This document shows, piece by piece, positions 1 through 8,333 of a DNA stretch of 64,000 nucleotides. The notes beneath the pieces are model-generated. The model had not been told where the DNA came from. It did not search any database and was given only the letters and a program-made list of their open reading frames with translations. The position numbers and the translations under genes are program-made. The DNA is taken from contig NZ_AP017378.1 in NCBI RefSeq assembly GCF_003966735.1, positions 3,058,905-3,122,904 of the forward strand, written 5' to 3'. Every line of letters starts with the position of its first letter. Position 1 is the first letter of the stretch. Origin of the DNA: Desulfovibrio ferrophilus (GTDB lineage Bacteria; Desulfobacterota; Desulfovibrionia; Desulfovibrionales; Desulfovibrionaceae).

Positions 1-15
1 AGGTAGGTTTCGTCT

Positions 16-1236
16 ATGAATATGGATTTCAGTAGTGTTTTCACTGCCACTAACAATATCTTTTTTATTGTAATAGCTTTGTGTCTTGTGTTTGGAATCA
101 TGAGAGGTGAAATTGGTAGAGGGCAGCTTGTGTCTTCTTTGCCTGGAGTTGCAATATCTTTAGGTATCTTGGGGACTTTTTATGGCATATTTGTTGGCCT
201 TATGGGGTTTGACGAAGCACATATATCGGAAAGCATTCCTGAGCTTTTACGGGGTATGAAAACTGCTTTTGCAACCTCTCTTGCTGGCATGTCCACTTCA
301 ATAATTCTAAAATTTTATTACTCGTGGTCTGACGATAAATCTGTAAAAGCATCAAATGATCCGGTTACAAGCTTGCGTAGAATAGAAGATGCAATTGTGT
401 CATGCTTTAAATCTGATGAAGAATATTCTTTAGTGTCTCAAGTAAAGCTCATTCGCCAAGAGTTGATAGATAGCAGAAGAGAAACGAAGCAAGCGTTTAA
501 AGAGTTTGCTGATGAGTTTTCAAAAATTGCATCTGCTTCTCTCGTTGATGAACTTCAAAAAGTTGTAAATGATTTCAATGCAATGCTGAATGAACTCGTT
601 AGTGAATCATTCAAAGAGCTTTCTTCTGCGATGATCAGTCTTAATGATTGGCAGCAACAATACAGAATATCAATCGAAGAAAACCAAGAAAATCTGAAAG
701 ATTCCTATTCCAAGATGAAACAGCTTCACGACACGTTTGAAAACGTAGTAGATCGCCTCGTACAGTTGGATGGTACATTCGAAAGCATAGATCAAAGTCT
801 TACAGCAATTTCTGTGTCAGGAGCAGAGTTAGACGAGCATACAAAAGCGATAGCAAGCCAAAACATGTTGCTTGAGTCTGCCATCAAGTCCGTTCGCGAC
901 ATGGGACAAGAAGCGTCAAAGGTTGTGCCGGAGATTTCAGCTAAAATGAATAAAATTGTGAATGAAATTCAGGTACTTCAAACAGAAACTAACGATTTTG
1001 TGGGGAGAACTACTGAAGAGCTTTCTGATGGCTTCAAACAGCTCTCTACCGAGGTTCAAAATCATACTAAGGCTATCGAAAAAAGTCTTGAGGAAGAGCT
1101 TACAAAATCTCTTAATTCACTTGCGGGTTCTCTGTCGGCGCTCTCTGGGAAATTTGCTTCAGATTACCTTCCTCTTACCGAGAAATTAAGAGACGTTCTG
1201 TCGATTGCGGAGGGTGGTAATGGACGCATGGGCTAA
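16..1236 (+). CDS. zorA: ZorA-like MotA/TolQ/ExbB-family proton-channel protein with long cytoplasmic tail
   Basis: A 406-residue inner-membrane protein. Hydrophobic segments lie near residues 14-30, 42-64 and 84-102. The second contains GTFYGIFVGL, typical of MotA/ExbB/TolQ channel subunits. Residues from about 120 to 400 are a polar, heptad-rich region that should form a long coiled-coil tail, the hallmark of ZorA as opposed to flagellar MotA. In the Zorya family ZorA and ZorB form a peptidoglycan-anchored proton-driven motor that senses phage infection. An AGGTAGG ribosome site lies about 8 bases before the ATG. It overlaps the next gene by 17 bases. The window edge hides whatever lies upstream. 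Family membership is strong; the defence role is inferred from the three-gene order. Confidence 0.8.
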   Translation: MNMDFSSVFTATNNIFFIVIALCLVFGIMRGEIGRGQLVSSLPGVAISLGILGTFYGIFVGLMGFDEAHISESIPELLRGMKTAFATSLAGMSTSIILKFYYSWSDDKSVKASNDPVTSLRRIEDAIVSCFKSDEEYSLVSQVKLIRQELIDSRRETKQAFKEFADEFSKIASASLVDELQKVVNDFNAMLNELVSESFKELSSAMISLNDWQQQYRISIEENQENLKDSYSKMKQLHDTFENVVDRLVQLDGTFESIDQSLTAISVSGAELDEHTKAIASQNMLLESAIKSVRDMGQEASKVVPEISAKMNKIVNEIQVLQTETNDFVGRTTEELSDGFKQLSTEVQNHTKAIEKSLEEELTKSLNSLAGSLSALSGKFASDYLPLTEKLRDVLSIAEGGNGRMG

Positions 1237-1933
1237 AAAAGAAGAAAGCTACTGGCCTTCAATTTCTGATCTTATGTCCGGTCTTATGCTGGTCTTTCTC
1301 TTTATTGCGATTGCCTACATGAGGAACGTAGAAGAGGGGCAGAAAAGAATAAAAAAAGTAGCTGTCGCATACCAAGAAACACAGGTGAGCCTATATAATT
1401 CATTGATGGACGAATTTAAAGGCGATTTGCCTAGGTGGAAGGCTAGAATAGACAAAGATACACTCTCTGTTCAATTTATGGAACCTGATGTTCTTTTTCA
1501 AACTGGAAGCGCCGAAGTTACAAACCAATTTAAGACTATCCTTGATGATTTTTTTCCACGATATCTACAGGTTCTTTTTTCTCATGAGTACCAAGACTGC
1601 ATTGAAGAAATAAGAATCGAAGGTCATACATCGTCAGAATGGGGAAATGGTGATGTCGCACATGAAAAAGCATATTTTCACAACATGCGTCTATCTCAGG
1701 ACAGGACTAGGTCTGTCTTGCGCTACTGCTTCGGGCTGGCTGCCAATGAAGAGCAAAAAGGGAAGATGGAGAAGTATGTAACTGCGAATGGGCTCTCCTC
1801 AAGCCGATTGGTCAAGGACGAACAAGGTTGTGAATTGAAGCGCTTTTCCAGGCGTGTTGAATTTAGGACACGTACGAACGCTGAGCAAAAAATTGTGGAA
1901 ATTGTGGAGCAGCTAAACAATGAAATTCCCTGA
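1220..1933 (+). CDS. zorB: ZorB-like MotB/OmpA-domain stator protein
   Basis: A 237-residue protein. A single N-terminal membrane helix (about residues 18-34) is preceded by SISDLMSG, so Asp17 sits where MotB/ZorB proteins carry the proton-accepting aspartate. The C-terminal half is an OmpA-like peptidoglycan-binding domain with IEGHTSS near residue 131 and the helix DRTRSVLRY. I chose the ATG at 1220 because GGAGGG lies five bases upstream; a TTG at 1205 is also in frame. The gene overlaps the ends of both neighbours, indicating translational coupling. In Zorya, ZorB anchors the motor to peptidoglycan. It is too short and in the wrong context to be flagellar MotB. Confidence 0.8.
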   Translation: MDAWAKKEESYWPSISDLMSGLMLVFLFIAIAYMRNVEEGQKRIKKVAVAYQETQVSLYNSLMDEFKGDLPRWKARIDKDTLSVQFMEPDVLFQTGSAEVTNQFKTILDDFFPRYLQVLFSHEYQDCIEEIRIEGHTSSEWGNGDVAHEKAYFHNMRLSQDRTRSVLRYCFGLAANEEQKGKMEKYVTANGLSSSRLVKDEQGCELKRFSRRVEFRTRTNAEQKIVEIVEQLNNEIP

Positions 1934-2807
1934 TTATTTAAGCTGTTTAGAAATTAAAGAACTTTTGGTGAGTATGGGAATCCAGACGATCCCTGAGATT
2001 AAGCCTGTTAGCCTTACGTATCAATCCAAAAATTTTAGGGAAGTAGAAGTTGAGAACCCTGTAATACAATTTGGCAAGCGGCTTGAGGCTGGAGCAATCT
2101 CGCTCGACAGTGAAGATGTAAGGATAACTATAGCCAAAGATGATACAATCGAAATCAATGGTCTCAAGGCATGTGCCTACATCAAAAAACAGTCATATGG
2201 GGTGAATCTCTACCGTAAAACCAGTACCTATAGATATCACCTCTGCAACTGTGCAACAATTCAATCAATGATAGCTGACGGTCGGTTGAGCAGATACGTT
2301 TCAACCACAAGGAGCGATGGATTATTTCCGGTAATCGTACAATCACCTCCGCGAGCGAAGGAACATATCTTGGAGTTAGAGTTGTGTAAGAATTGCCGAG
2401 AAATGCTTGCTGCTCGTGGGATGCTGCCAAATCATTATTCTTTGGAAAAGTTTTTCAATGCCTACCAACCTGACATACCCAAAACGATACGTCGGACAGA
2501 GCAGGTTATTACCAAGGAGAAGTATGCGCCCGACCACCCAGAAGTTGCAAGGAGATACAAGGAGAGGGAAAACTATCGTTGTCAAATGTGTAGTGTAAAC
2601 TGCCAAGATGCTCAGCACTGTCTCCATCTCCATCATATTGATGGCGATGGTCAAAACAATAACCGTTCTAACTTGAGAGTTTTTTGCGCCGACTGTCATG
2701 CACGCCAGTCAAGGCATACACATATGTTAGGGAATCCTAATTTTATTCAGATGATTAACCAAATTAAAAAGCTTAGAAAAGAACAAGGAATTCTGAGTCT
2801 TGATTAG
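1920..2807 (+). CDS. zorE: HNH endonuclease, ZorE-like effector
   Basis: A 295-residue protein with a C-terminal HNH nuclease domain: CQMC (Cys221/224), the catalytic-type LHHIDGDG (His238/239), Asn251, and CADC (Cys256/259). Upstream lies a second four-cysteine set, CNC at 109-111 and CKNC at 156-159, which could bind another metal. The start overlaps zorB by 14 bases, so the three genes are one operon. In Zorya type II the HNH protein ZorE is the nuclease recruited when the ZorAB motor is triggered. Assignment to ZorE is by gene order plus HNH domain; the N-terminal 150 residues are not recognised. A bidirectional terminator follows. Confidence 0.72.
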   Translation: MKFPDYLSCLEIKELLVSMGIQTIPEIKPVSLTYQSKNFREVEVENPVIQFGKRLEAGAISLDSEDVRITIAKDDTIEINGLKACAYIKKQSYGVNLYRKTSTYRYHLCNCATIQSMIADGRLSRYVSTTRSDGLFPVIVQSPPRAKEHILELELCKNCREMLAARGMLPNHYSLEKFFNAYQPDIPKTIRRTEQVITKEKYAPDHPEVARRYKERENYRCQMCSVNCQDAQHCLHLHHIDGDGQNNNRSNLRVFCADCHARQSRHTHMLGNPNFIQMINQIKKLRKEQGILSLD

Positions 2808-2884
2808 CCATCGCGGAATTAGGGAGATCAGGAAAAAGAGGGCCAAGTCTCTTATTTTAGCATTTTGATCTACCATCAAAAACA

Positions 2885-2918
2885 AATCCCCTGCCCGCAT
2901 TCAAGCGGGCAGGGGATT
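2885..2918. terminator. Bidirectional Rho-independent terminator
   Basis: A 14-bp perfect inverted repeat (2885-2898 and 2905-2918, arms beginning AATCCCCTGC) with a six-base loop. It has T-rich sequence after it on the plus strand and a T-run on the minus strand. It lies between the convergent ends of the Zorya-like operon and the polyamine operon and can serve both. Confidence 0.85.
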
Positions 2919-2964
2919 CTTTCTTGCTCATATATTTTGTGAGTCGTCTTGCCTTTATGAGAAC

Positions 2965-3822
2965 TCAGTCCTCTTCCTTCTTCGTGAAGTAGAGGTTCAG
3001 CAGGGCCAGCAGCGAGGTGCCAAGGATCAGCATCAGGGAGACCGCGTTGATCACCGGGGTGCTGCCGTCGCGCACTTGCAGGTAGAGGTTGATGGGCAGG
3101 GTCGGTTTCGAGCCCACCAGAAACAACGTGGTGTTGAAGTTCTCGAAGCTCATCAGGAACGCCACGGCCCCGGCACCGATGATGGCCGGGCGCAGGAACT
3201 TCAGCGTGATGTGCCATATGACTTGCAGTGGCGTGGCCCCCAGGTTCAGCGCGGCCTCCTCCAGAGAGTGATCGAACTTTCTGAGGCGTGCCGAGACCAC
3301 CAGCGTCACGAAGGTGGTGATGAACGAGAACTGGCCCAGCACCACCAGCCAGAAGCTGGGGCGGAAGACATCGATGTCCAGCCCGAAGGTCTCGTCAAAG
3401 AACGTGCCCGCCGTGTTTGCGGCCAGAAGCAGCGAGATGCCCAGGATGACCCCGGGGATGACCAGCGGCGCCAGCATCAAAAAGTAGAGCGCGCCCTTGA
3501 AGCGGAAGTCTTCCTTCTCGAACAGGAAGCTGGCACACGTGCCCACCACCACCGAGAGGATGGAGACGCAAAAGGCGGTCTCGAAGCTGGTCACGATGGA
3601 GCGCAGGTTCTGGTCATCGTGGAACAGGCCGATGCGCTCCGGGCCGTTGGCAACAAACCAGTCCAGACTGAAGCCCTGCCAGGGCAGGGACGGGAAGTTG
3701 GAGTCGTTGAAGGCCAACACGCACGTCACAAGCAGCGGCGCGAACAGGAAGGTGAAGTAGAGCACGATGAAGGCGGTAAAGGACCAGTCGTAGCCCTTGC
3801 TGCGGGGGAGCGAACGGATCAT
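2965..3822 (-). CDS. potC: Spermidine/putrescine ABC transporter permease PotC
   Basis: A 285-residue inner-membrane permease with about six hydrophobic helices and the cytoplasmic EAA loop (EEAALNLGATPLQVIW), which docks on the ATPase. It is the second permease of a polyamine importer, pairing with PotB and PotA. The start overlaps the potB stop by four bases (ATGA), so translation is coupled. Length and the charged TKKEED tail are normal for PotC. Last gene of the minus-strand operon potD-A-B-C, ending at the shared terminator. Substrate (spermidine versus putrescine) cannot be told from sequence. Confidence 0.9.
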   Translation of the reverse strand: MIRSLPRSKGYDWSFTAFIVLYFTFLFAPLLVTCVLAFNDSNFPSLPWQGFSLDWFVANGPERIGLFHDDQNLRSIVTSFETAFCVSILSVVVGTCASFLFEKEDFRFKGALYFLMLAPLVIPGVILGISLLLAANTAGTFFDETFGLDIDVFRPSFWLVVLGQFSFITTFVTLVVSARLRKFDHSLEEAALNLGATPLQVIWHITLKFLRPAIIGAGAVAFLMSFENFNTTLFLVGSKPTLPINLYLQVRDGSTPVINAVSLMLILGTSLLALLNLYFTKKEED

Positions 3823-4673
3823 GACGCCACCTCCCCGAGTTTCTGGCCCGTGAGCTTCAAGCCTGCCCAGATGATGGCCGAACTCAGCACCAGCAGCAGG
3901 AATCCGAAGGCCGAGCCCTGGTTCCAGTTGAAGCTGGCGATGAACTGGTTGTAGATCTGCTCCGTGAACCAGAGCGAGTTCTTGCCGCCCATCAGGTTCG
4001 GGGTCAGGTAGTTGCCCAGCGCCAGCATGAAGACCACGATGGCTCCGGAGGTGATGCCCGGCTTGCAGTGCGGCAGGATGATGGTCCGCCAGATGGTCAA
4101 CTGCCCGGCGCCCAGGTCGTGGGCCGCCTCGATCAGGCTGTCGTCCAGGCTTTCCATGACCGAGACCAGCGGCACGACCATGAACAGCATGGAGGTGTAG
4201 ACCAGGCCCATGATCATGGTGGCGTCGTTGTAGAGCATCTCGATGGGCTTATCGATGAGCCCGAGCTGCAACATGAAGAAGTTCAGAACGCCCGACTCGC
4301 GCAGCAGGATCATCCAGCCGTAGATGCGCACCAGCTCGCTGACCCAGAACGGCAGCAGCAGGAGGATCATCAGCGCGCCCTGCGAGCGGGCACGGGCCAG
4401 CTTGGCGATGTAAAAGGACACCGGCATGGCCAGCACGAAGGTGATCATGGTGGTGATGATGGCGTAGAGCGCGGTGCGCACAAAGGTCAGCCAGTAGATG
4501 GGCTCGGTAAAGAAATTCTTGTAGTTCTGCAGGGTCCAGACCGCGTCTCCGTAGTCGTTTTCACCCCGGAAGCTCATGGTTAAGAGGTCGAGGTGGGGCA
4601 AAACGATGAGCAGCAGCAGCCACATCAGAACAGGGGCCATGAAGATCCAGAAGGCCAGGCGCGAACGTTTCAT
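3819..4673 (-). CDS. potB: Spermidine/putrescine ABC transporter permease PotB
   Basis: A 284-residue permease. A signal-anchor helix (about residues 8-28) is followed by five more membrane segments and an EAA loop, EAAHDLGAGQLTIWR, near residue 185. It forms the membrane pore with PotC. It starts three bases after the potA stop and overlaps potC, so it sits in the middle of a tightly packed operon. Base composition is GC-rich like potC and potA and unlike the AT-rich genes on either side of the operon. Confidence 0.9.
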   Translation of the reverse strand: MKRSRLAFWIFMAPVLMWLLLLIVLPHLDLLTMSFRGENDYGDAVWTLQNYKNFFTEPIYWLTFVRTALYAIITTMITFVLAMPVSFYIAKLARARSQGALMILLLLPFWVSELVRIYGWMILLRESGVLNFFMLQLGLIDKPIEMLYNDATMIMGLVYTSMLFMVVPLVSVMESLDDSLIEAAHDLGAGQLTIWRTIILPHCKPGITSGAIVVFMLALGNYLTPNLMGGKNSLWFTEQIYNQFIASFNWNQGSAFGFLLLVLSSAIIWAGLKLTGQKLGEVAS

Positions 4674-4676
4674 GGT

Positions 4677-5759
4677 CTACTCCTGCGCCTCGAAACAGGT
4701 GCCCGAATCCGGGTGCCAGCCCACGGTGATTCTGTCGCCCGGTTTGATGTAATCGAATTTGTGGTTCTGGGGCAGGGTCACGATGAGTTCGTGTTCTTCC
4801 TTGGTCACGGTGAGCAGGCGGCTGTTGGCGCCGTCAAAGAGGATGGCCTTGACCGTGACCTCGAACAGGTTCAGCCCGTCCTTGTCGCGCGGTTCGATGC
4901 GCATGGCCTCGGGCCGCAGGAACAGGTCCACTCGGCTGCCCTGGGCGAAGGTCGTGTAGGCCTTGGAACGGAAGGCGTAGCCTTCGTCCGTGGTCAGTGA
5001 CACGTCGTTGGCACTGCTCTGGGTGACCGTGCCGGTCCACTTGTTGGTGTCACCCACGAACTGGGCCACAAAGGGCGTCTCGGGCTTGCCGTACAGCTCT
5101 TGGGGAGTGCCCATCTGCTCGAAGCGGCCGTTGTTCATCACCGCCACGCGGTCCGACATCACAAGGGCCTCGGACTGGTCGTGGGTGATGTAGATGAACG
5201 TGGTGCCCACCTTGGCCTGCAGTTTCTTCAGCTCCACCTTCATCTGCTCGCGCAGCTTCAGGTCCAGCGCGCCCAGGGGCTCGTCCAGCAGCAGTACAGA
5301 CGGGTTGAGCACAAGGGCGCGTGCGATGGCTACGCGCTGCTTCTGCCCGCCGGACAACTGGTTGATCTGTTTTGCGCCGTAGCCGGGCAGGTCCACCCGT
5401 TCGAGGATGGCCTCCGTGAGCTTGCGGATTTCAGCCGAGGCCACGCCGCGCCGTTTCAGGCCAAAGGCGATGTTTTCCTCGACGTTCATCATGGGGAACA
5501 GGGCCAGATGCTGGAACACCAGGTTTACGGGGCGGCGGTTGGGCGGCACGCCGAGCATGTCCTTGCCTCGGATCTCGATGGCCCCGGAGGTGGGTTCCTC
5601 GAATCCGGCAACCATCCTGAGCAGGGTGGTCTTGCCGCAGCCCGAAGGCCCGAGGATGGAAAAGAAGGACCCGGTGGGCACATCAAAGGTCACGTCATCG
5701 ACAGCAGTGAAGTCGCCGAAGCGTTTCACTACGTTGCGTATGGAAAGATCGTTGGTCAT
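4677..5759 (-). CDS. potA: Polyamine ABC transporter ATP-binding protein PotA
   Basis: A 360-residue ATPase that energises PotB/PotC. Visible: Walker A GPSGCGKTT near residue 42, Q-loop FQHLALFP, signature LSGGQKQR, Walker B LLLDEPLGALD and the switch histidine in ITHDQSEA. The last 110 residues form the TOBE regulatory domain usual in PotA/MalK. An in-frame extension to 6074 exists but is only antisense reading through potD; the ATG at 5759 gives the family's normal N-terminus (LSIRNVVKRFGDF). An 83-base gap with a hairpin separates it from potD. Confidence 0.93.
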   Translation of the reverse strand: MTNDLSIRNVVKRFGDFTAVDDVTFDVPTGSFFSILGPSGCGKTTLLRMVAGFEEPTSGAIEIRGKDMLGVPPNRRPVNLVFQHLALFPMMNVEENIAFGLKRRGVASAEIRKLTEAILERVDLPGYGAKQINQLSGGQKQRVAIARALVLNPSVLLLDEPLGALDLKLREQMKVELKKLQAKVGTTFIYITHDQSEALVMSDRVAVMNNGRFEQMGTPQELYGKPETPFVAQFVGDTNKWTGTVTQSSANDVSLTTDEGYAFRSKAYTTFAQGSRVDLFLRPEAMRIEPRDKDGLNLFEVTVKAILFDGANSRLLTVTKEEHELIVTLPQNHKFDYIKPGDRITVGWHPDSGTCFEAQE

Positions 5760-5788
5760 GGCTCTGCGTCTTTGTGAGGATTGAAGAA

Positions 5789-5815
5789 GGCGGGAAGTCT
5801 CGTCGACTCCCCGCC
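5789..5815 (-). promoter_or_regulatory. Hairpin between potD and potA
   Basis: An 11-bp stem (5789-5799 with 5805-5815, one mismatch) and five-base loop in the 83-base potD-potA gap, followed on the transcribed strand by TTCTTC. It may be a partial terminator or an mRNA-stabilising hairpin, as often found after binding-protein genes to raise their expression over the permeases. The weak T tract argues against full termination. Confidence 0.45.
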
Positions 5816-5842
5816 CAGAATACATAGAATGGTCCAGGCTGA

Positions 5843-6900
5843 CTAGTTGGCAGCCTTGATCTTGTCCAGGATCTTGCCCTCGAGGCTTTCCAGCTTCGCG
5901 GGGACCGGCGGATACCACTTGATGTTGTCGATGGTGGCCTGCGGGAAGGAGCGGGCGAAGTTGGCGGCAACGGCAGCGTCGGTGAACTTCAGGGCGTCCT
6001 TGGAGGCGGTGGCGTACTTTTCCTGCGAGGAGAAGTAACCGGCGTTTTCGGGCTTCATGATGAAGTTGATCCACTTGTAGGCGGCGTCAACATTCTCGGC
6101 CTTGGAAGGAATGGTGAAGGTGTCGATCCAACCCAGAGCGCCTTCCTTGGGGGCCTTGAAGTCGATGGCGGCGTTGTCGGCATGGAGCTTCCACCCGCCG
6201 GCGTCCCAGGCCATGGCCACGAAGACTTCCTCGGAGCGCATGGACTCAAGCAGGGAGTCGCCGTTGGCCCAGTAGTTCTTGACGATGGGCTTGGCATCGA
6301 TCAGGGCCTCGGCGACCTTGTCCAGCATGGCCTTGTAGGCTTCGGTGTCGTTGTACAGGGCAAAGGGATCGTAACCCAGGGCAAAGGCCATGGCGATGAG
6401 CGTGGGGCGCTTCAGGCGGTAGCTCACGCGGCCCTTGTACTTGGAATCGATCAGCGCCTTGAAGGCGTCGGCATCGGCGGCCTTGGCGCTGTTCACGATC
6501 AGGCCGGAGGTGCCCCAGCAGAAGGGGACACCATAGGAGTCACTGCCGACCTTGGTGTTCTTCTTCACTGCTTCCAGCATGGAGGGGATGAACAGGGCGG
6601 AGTCGATCTTGGAGTAGTCCAGGGGCTGGTAGAGGTTGTATTTCTCCTGAACGGAGGAGATGCGGTCCTGAGAGGGCTGGGCGAGGTCGAAGCCTGCACC
6701 GCGGGTGGCGCGCAGCTTGGCGATCATTTCCTCGTTGTTGGAGAAGGTGACTTCGACCTTGATGCCGGTCTCCTTCTCGAAGGTGTCAATCAGCTGCTGG
6801 GGGCATAGCCTTTCCAGGTCAACAGCTTCAATGTCTCTGCCTGGGCAGTCCCCGCAAAGGCAAAGATCGCCATCATCGCGATAATGATCAATTTTCTCAT
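5843..6900 (-). pseudogene. potD: Periplasmic polyamine-binding protein PotD, interrupted by a -1 frameshift
   Basis: The body reads as a normal extracellular solute-binding protein (FSNNEEMIAKLRAT, PFCWGTSGLIVNS, AMAWDAGGW). The true start is the ATG at 6900, preceded by GGAG, and encodes a classic signal peptide MRKLIIIAMMAIFAFAGTAQA, then ETLKLLTWKGYAP. There the reading frame runs into TGA, because a run of five G on the plus strand (6799-6803) is one short of the six needed to continue into QQLIDTFEKETG. One added base restores an uninterrupted protein of about 352 residues. The rest shows no decay. It may be a sequencing error, a very recent mutation or homopolymer phase variation. As written, no secreted PotD is made. 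Confidence 0.85.
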
Positions 6901-6942
6901 GGCTGAACTCCTCAAAAATGACGGTGTAATAAAAGATACTTA

Positions 6943-6971
6943 TAATTACAGACGTCTTTAGTTTTGTGCAA
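6943..6971 (-). promoter_or_regulatory. Likely sigma-70 promoter of the pot operon
   Basis: Reading the minus strand, TTGCAC (plus 6966-6971) is separated by 17 bases from TAATTA (plus 6943-6948), about 40 bases before the potD start. The segment is much richer in A+T than the coding DNA. No operator was recognised. Confidence 0.5.
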
Positions 6972-7494
6972 GGGAGTTTTGGCAATGACACCAAAGCGAC
7001 ATATTTGTCGGTTCGGTCGTTTGTGGGGCTGTTGTAACGGCGGATGTGCGCATCGGTCCCTCAACACCACAAGGAAGGCCTTTGGTAAGAGAAAGAATTA
7101 GGGGGTTTTTTTGTTGTGAGCGGATGGGGTTATGGTTGCGGATGGAATGGAAAAGATGGTGGGAAGGCTGAGCGGCACGGTTGGTTTTGAAATGCTAAAA
7201 TAAAAGACATGGCCCAATTTTGTATGGGGCAGAGATCGGAAATGGAAATGGTTTATGTAATTGCTGTCTTAAAAAACTTGCACCGAATGTGCGCAAAACG
7301 AAAGTCTATGGCAGTACAATACTGAGAGAAGTGACCCTAGAAATCAAGGGTACTTCTGACTTTAATTTCAATCTGCTACTTATGAAAATAGTCTGAAATA
7401 CAGGTGCTTAGTATTGACAATTTGCTGTATTGATACGTACTGATTTAACTAAATATCCAGAATAAAACTGTTAAATATTTAAGTTGGAGGCGGT
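6972..7494. other. AT-rich intergenic region without a recognisable gene
   Basis: About 520 bases between divergently transcribed potD and the cyclase-like gene. No ORF with a ribosome site and no strong terminator was seen. The last 150 bases are very AT-rich and contain TTGACA-like and TTGATA-like hexamers that could be promoter elements for the gene at 7495, but no pair with a good -10 box and correct spacing could be fixed. Confidence 0.5.
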
Positions 7495-8229
7495 GTGATC
7501 GTCGATAATGGACAACGGTATGTTGCTTTTTTTGATATGCTTGGATTTAGGTCATGGCTTGAATCCGAAGGGTCGAGCGAAGTATTTACTTATGTTCGTG
7601 GATTTTTAAATTTGATGATTAGGGCGAGTCTTCCGGGTAGTATTGTGCATCCAGATATGTCCGTTACAGTCAAAGACGAAAATATTTCATGTATAAATTT
7701 TTCCGATTCAATTGTTTTTTACACTCGCGACGATTCTGAACAATGTCTAGAAACCATGCTTACAGTATCGGGTGAGTTTATGAACTCGGTTATAACGGGG
7801 CCATCTCGCATGATTCGTGGTGCAATTGCGCATGGAGATTTTCTTGCGGATCCAACTGCCAATGCTTACGTTGGCCAAGCGCTTGTCGACGCGTATTTAT
7901 TAGAGGGGAGTCAAGATTGGTTGAGTTGCAGCATTGCCCGTTCGGTCGAGTCGCGACCGGGGTTCGAAGCCTTGCGTCTGAAGTATCCAAATTTTATCGT
8001 AAAGGCCCTAGTACCGTTGAAGAACACGTCCGATATCCCTTACTGTCTAAATTGGGCCGATAGCGACTTTTTTTCTGATACATATTTCAATGCCGAACGG
8101 GGTCTTGCGGATTGCGAGAGTAAGGCTATGATATCTGTTGCTGACAACTATAGTGAACGCGAAAAGTTGGTTATGCGCATGTCAAACACTCGGATGTTTA
8201 TTCGTCACTATAACGGAAACAGAGTGTAA
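7495..8229 (+). CDS. Stand-alone class III nucleotide cyclase-like protein
   Basis: A 244-residue soluble protein beginning at GTG with GGAGG four bases upstream. The order of motifs matches the class III adenylate/guanylate cyclase fold: FFDMLGF near residue 13 (first metal aspartate), NFSDSIVFYT near residue 65 (second metal aspartate), RGAIAHGDFL, then YVGQALVDAYLLE, the counterpart of the G-x-x-V-N-x-A helix. Both metal-type aspartates are retained, so catalysis is possible. No sensor, membrane or HAMP region is attached. It is markedly AT-rich compared with the pot and ech genes, suggesting acquisition. Function unknown; small cyclases of this fold occur in Pycsar defence, but no effector gene is adjacent. 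Confidence 0.6.
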   Translation: MIVDNGQRYVAFFDMLGFRSWLESEGSSEVFTYVRGFLNLMIRASLPGSIVHPDMSVTVKDENISCINFSDSIVFYTRDDSEQCLETMLTVSGEFMNSVITGPSRMIRGAIAHGDFLADPTANAYVGQALVDAYLLEGSQDWLSCSIARSVESRPGFEALRLKYPNFIVKALVPLKNTSDIPYCLNWADSDFFSDTYFNAERGLADCESKAMISVADNYSEREKLVMRMSNTRMFIRHYNGNRV

Positions 8230-8333
8230 CCGCCCCATTGAGAGTTAGAAATAGGGGGATACCATGTCTATTCCCTGTATTTCCTTTACTCCGTCTCTCC
8301 GTCTTCGTCCCCCAATTCCCCATTCCACTCCAC

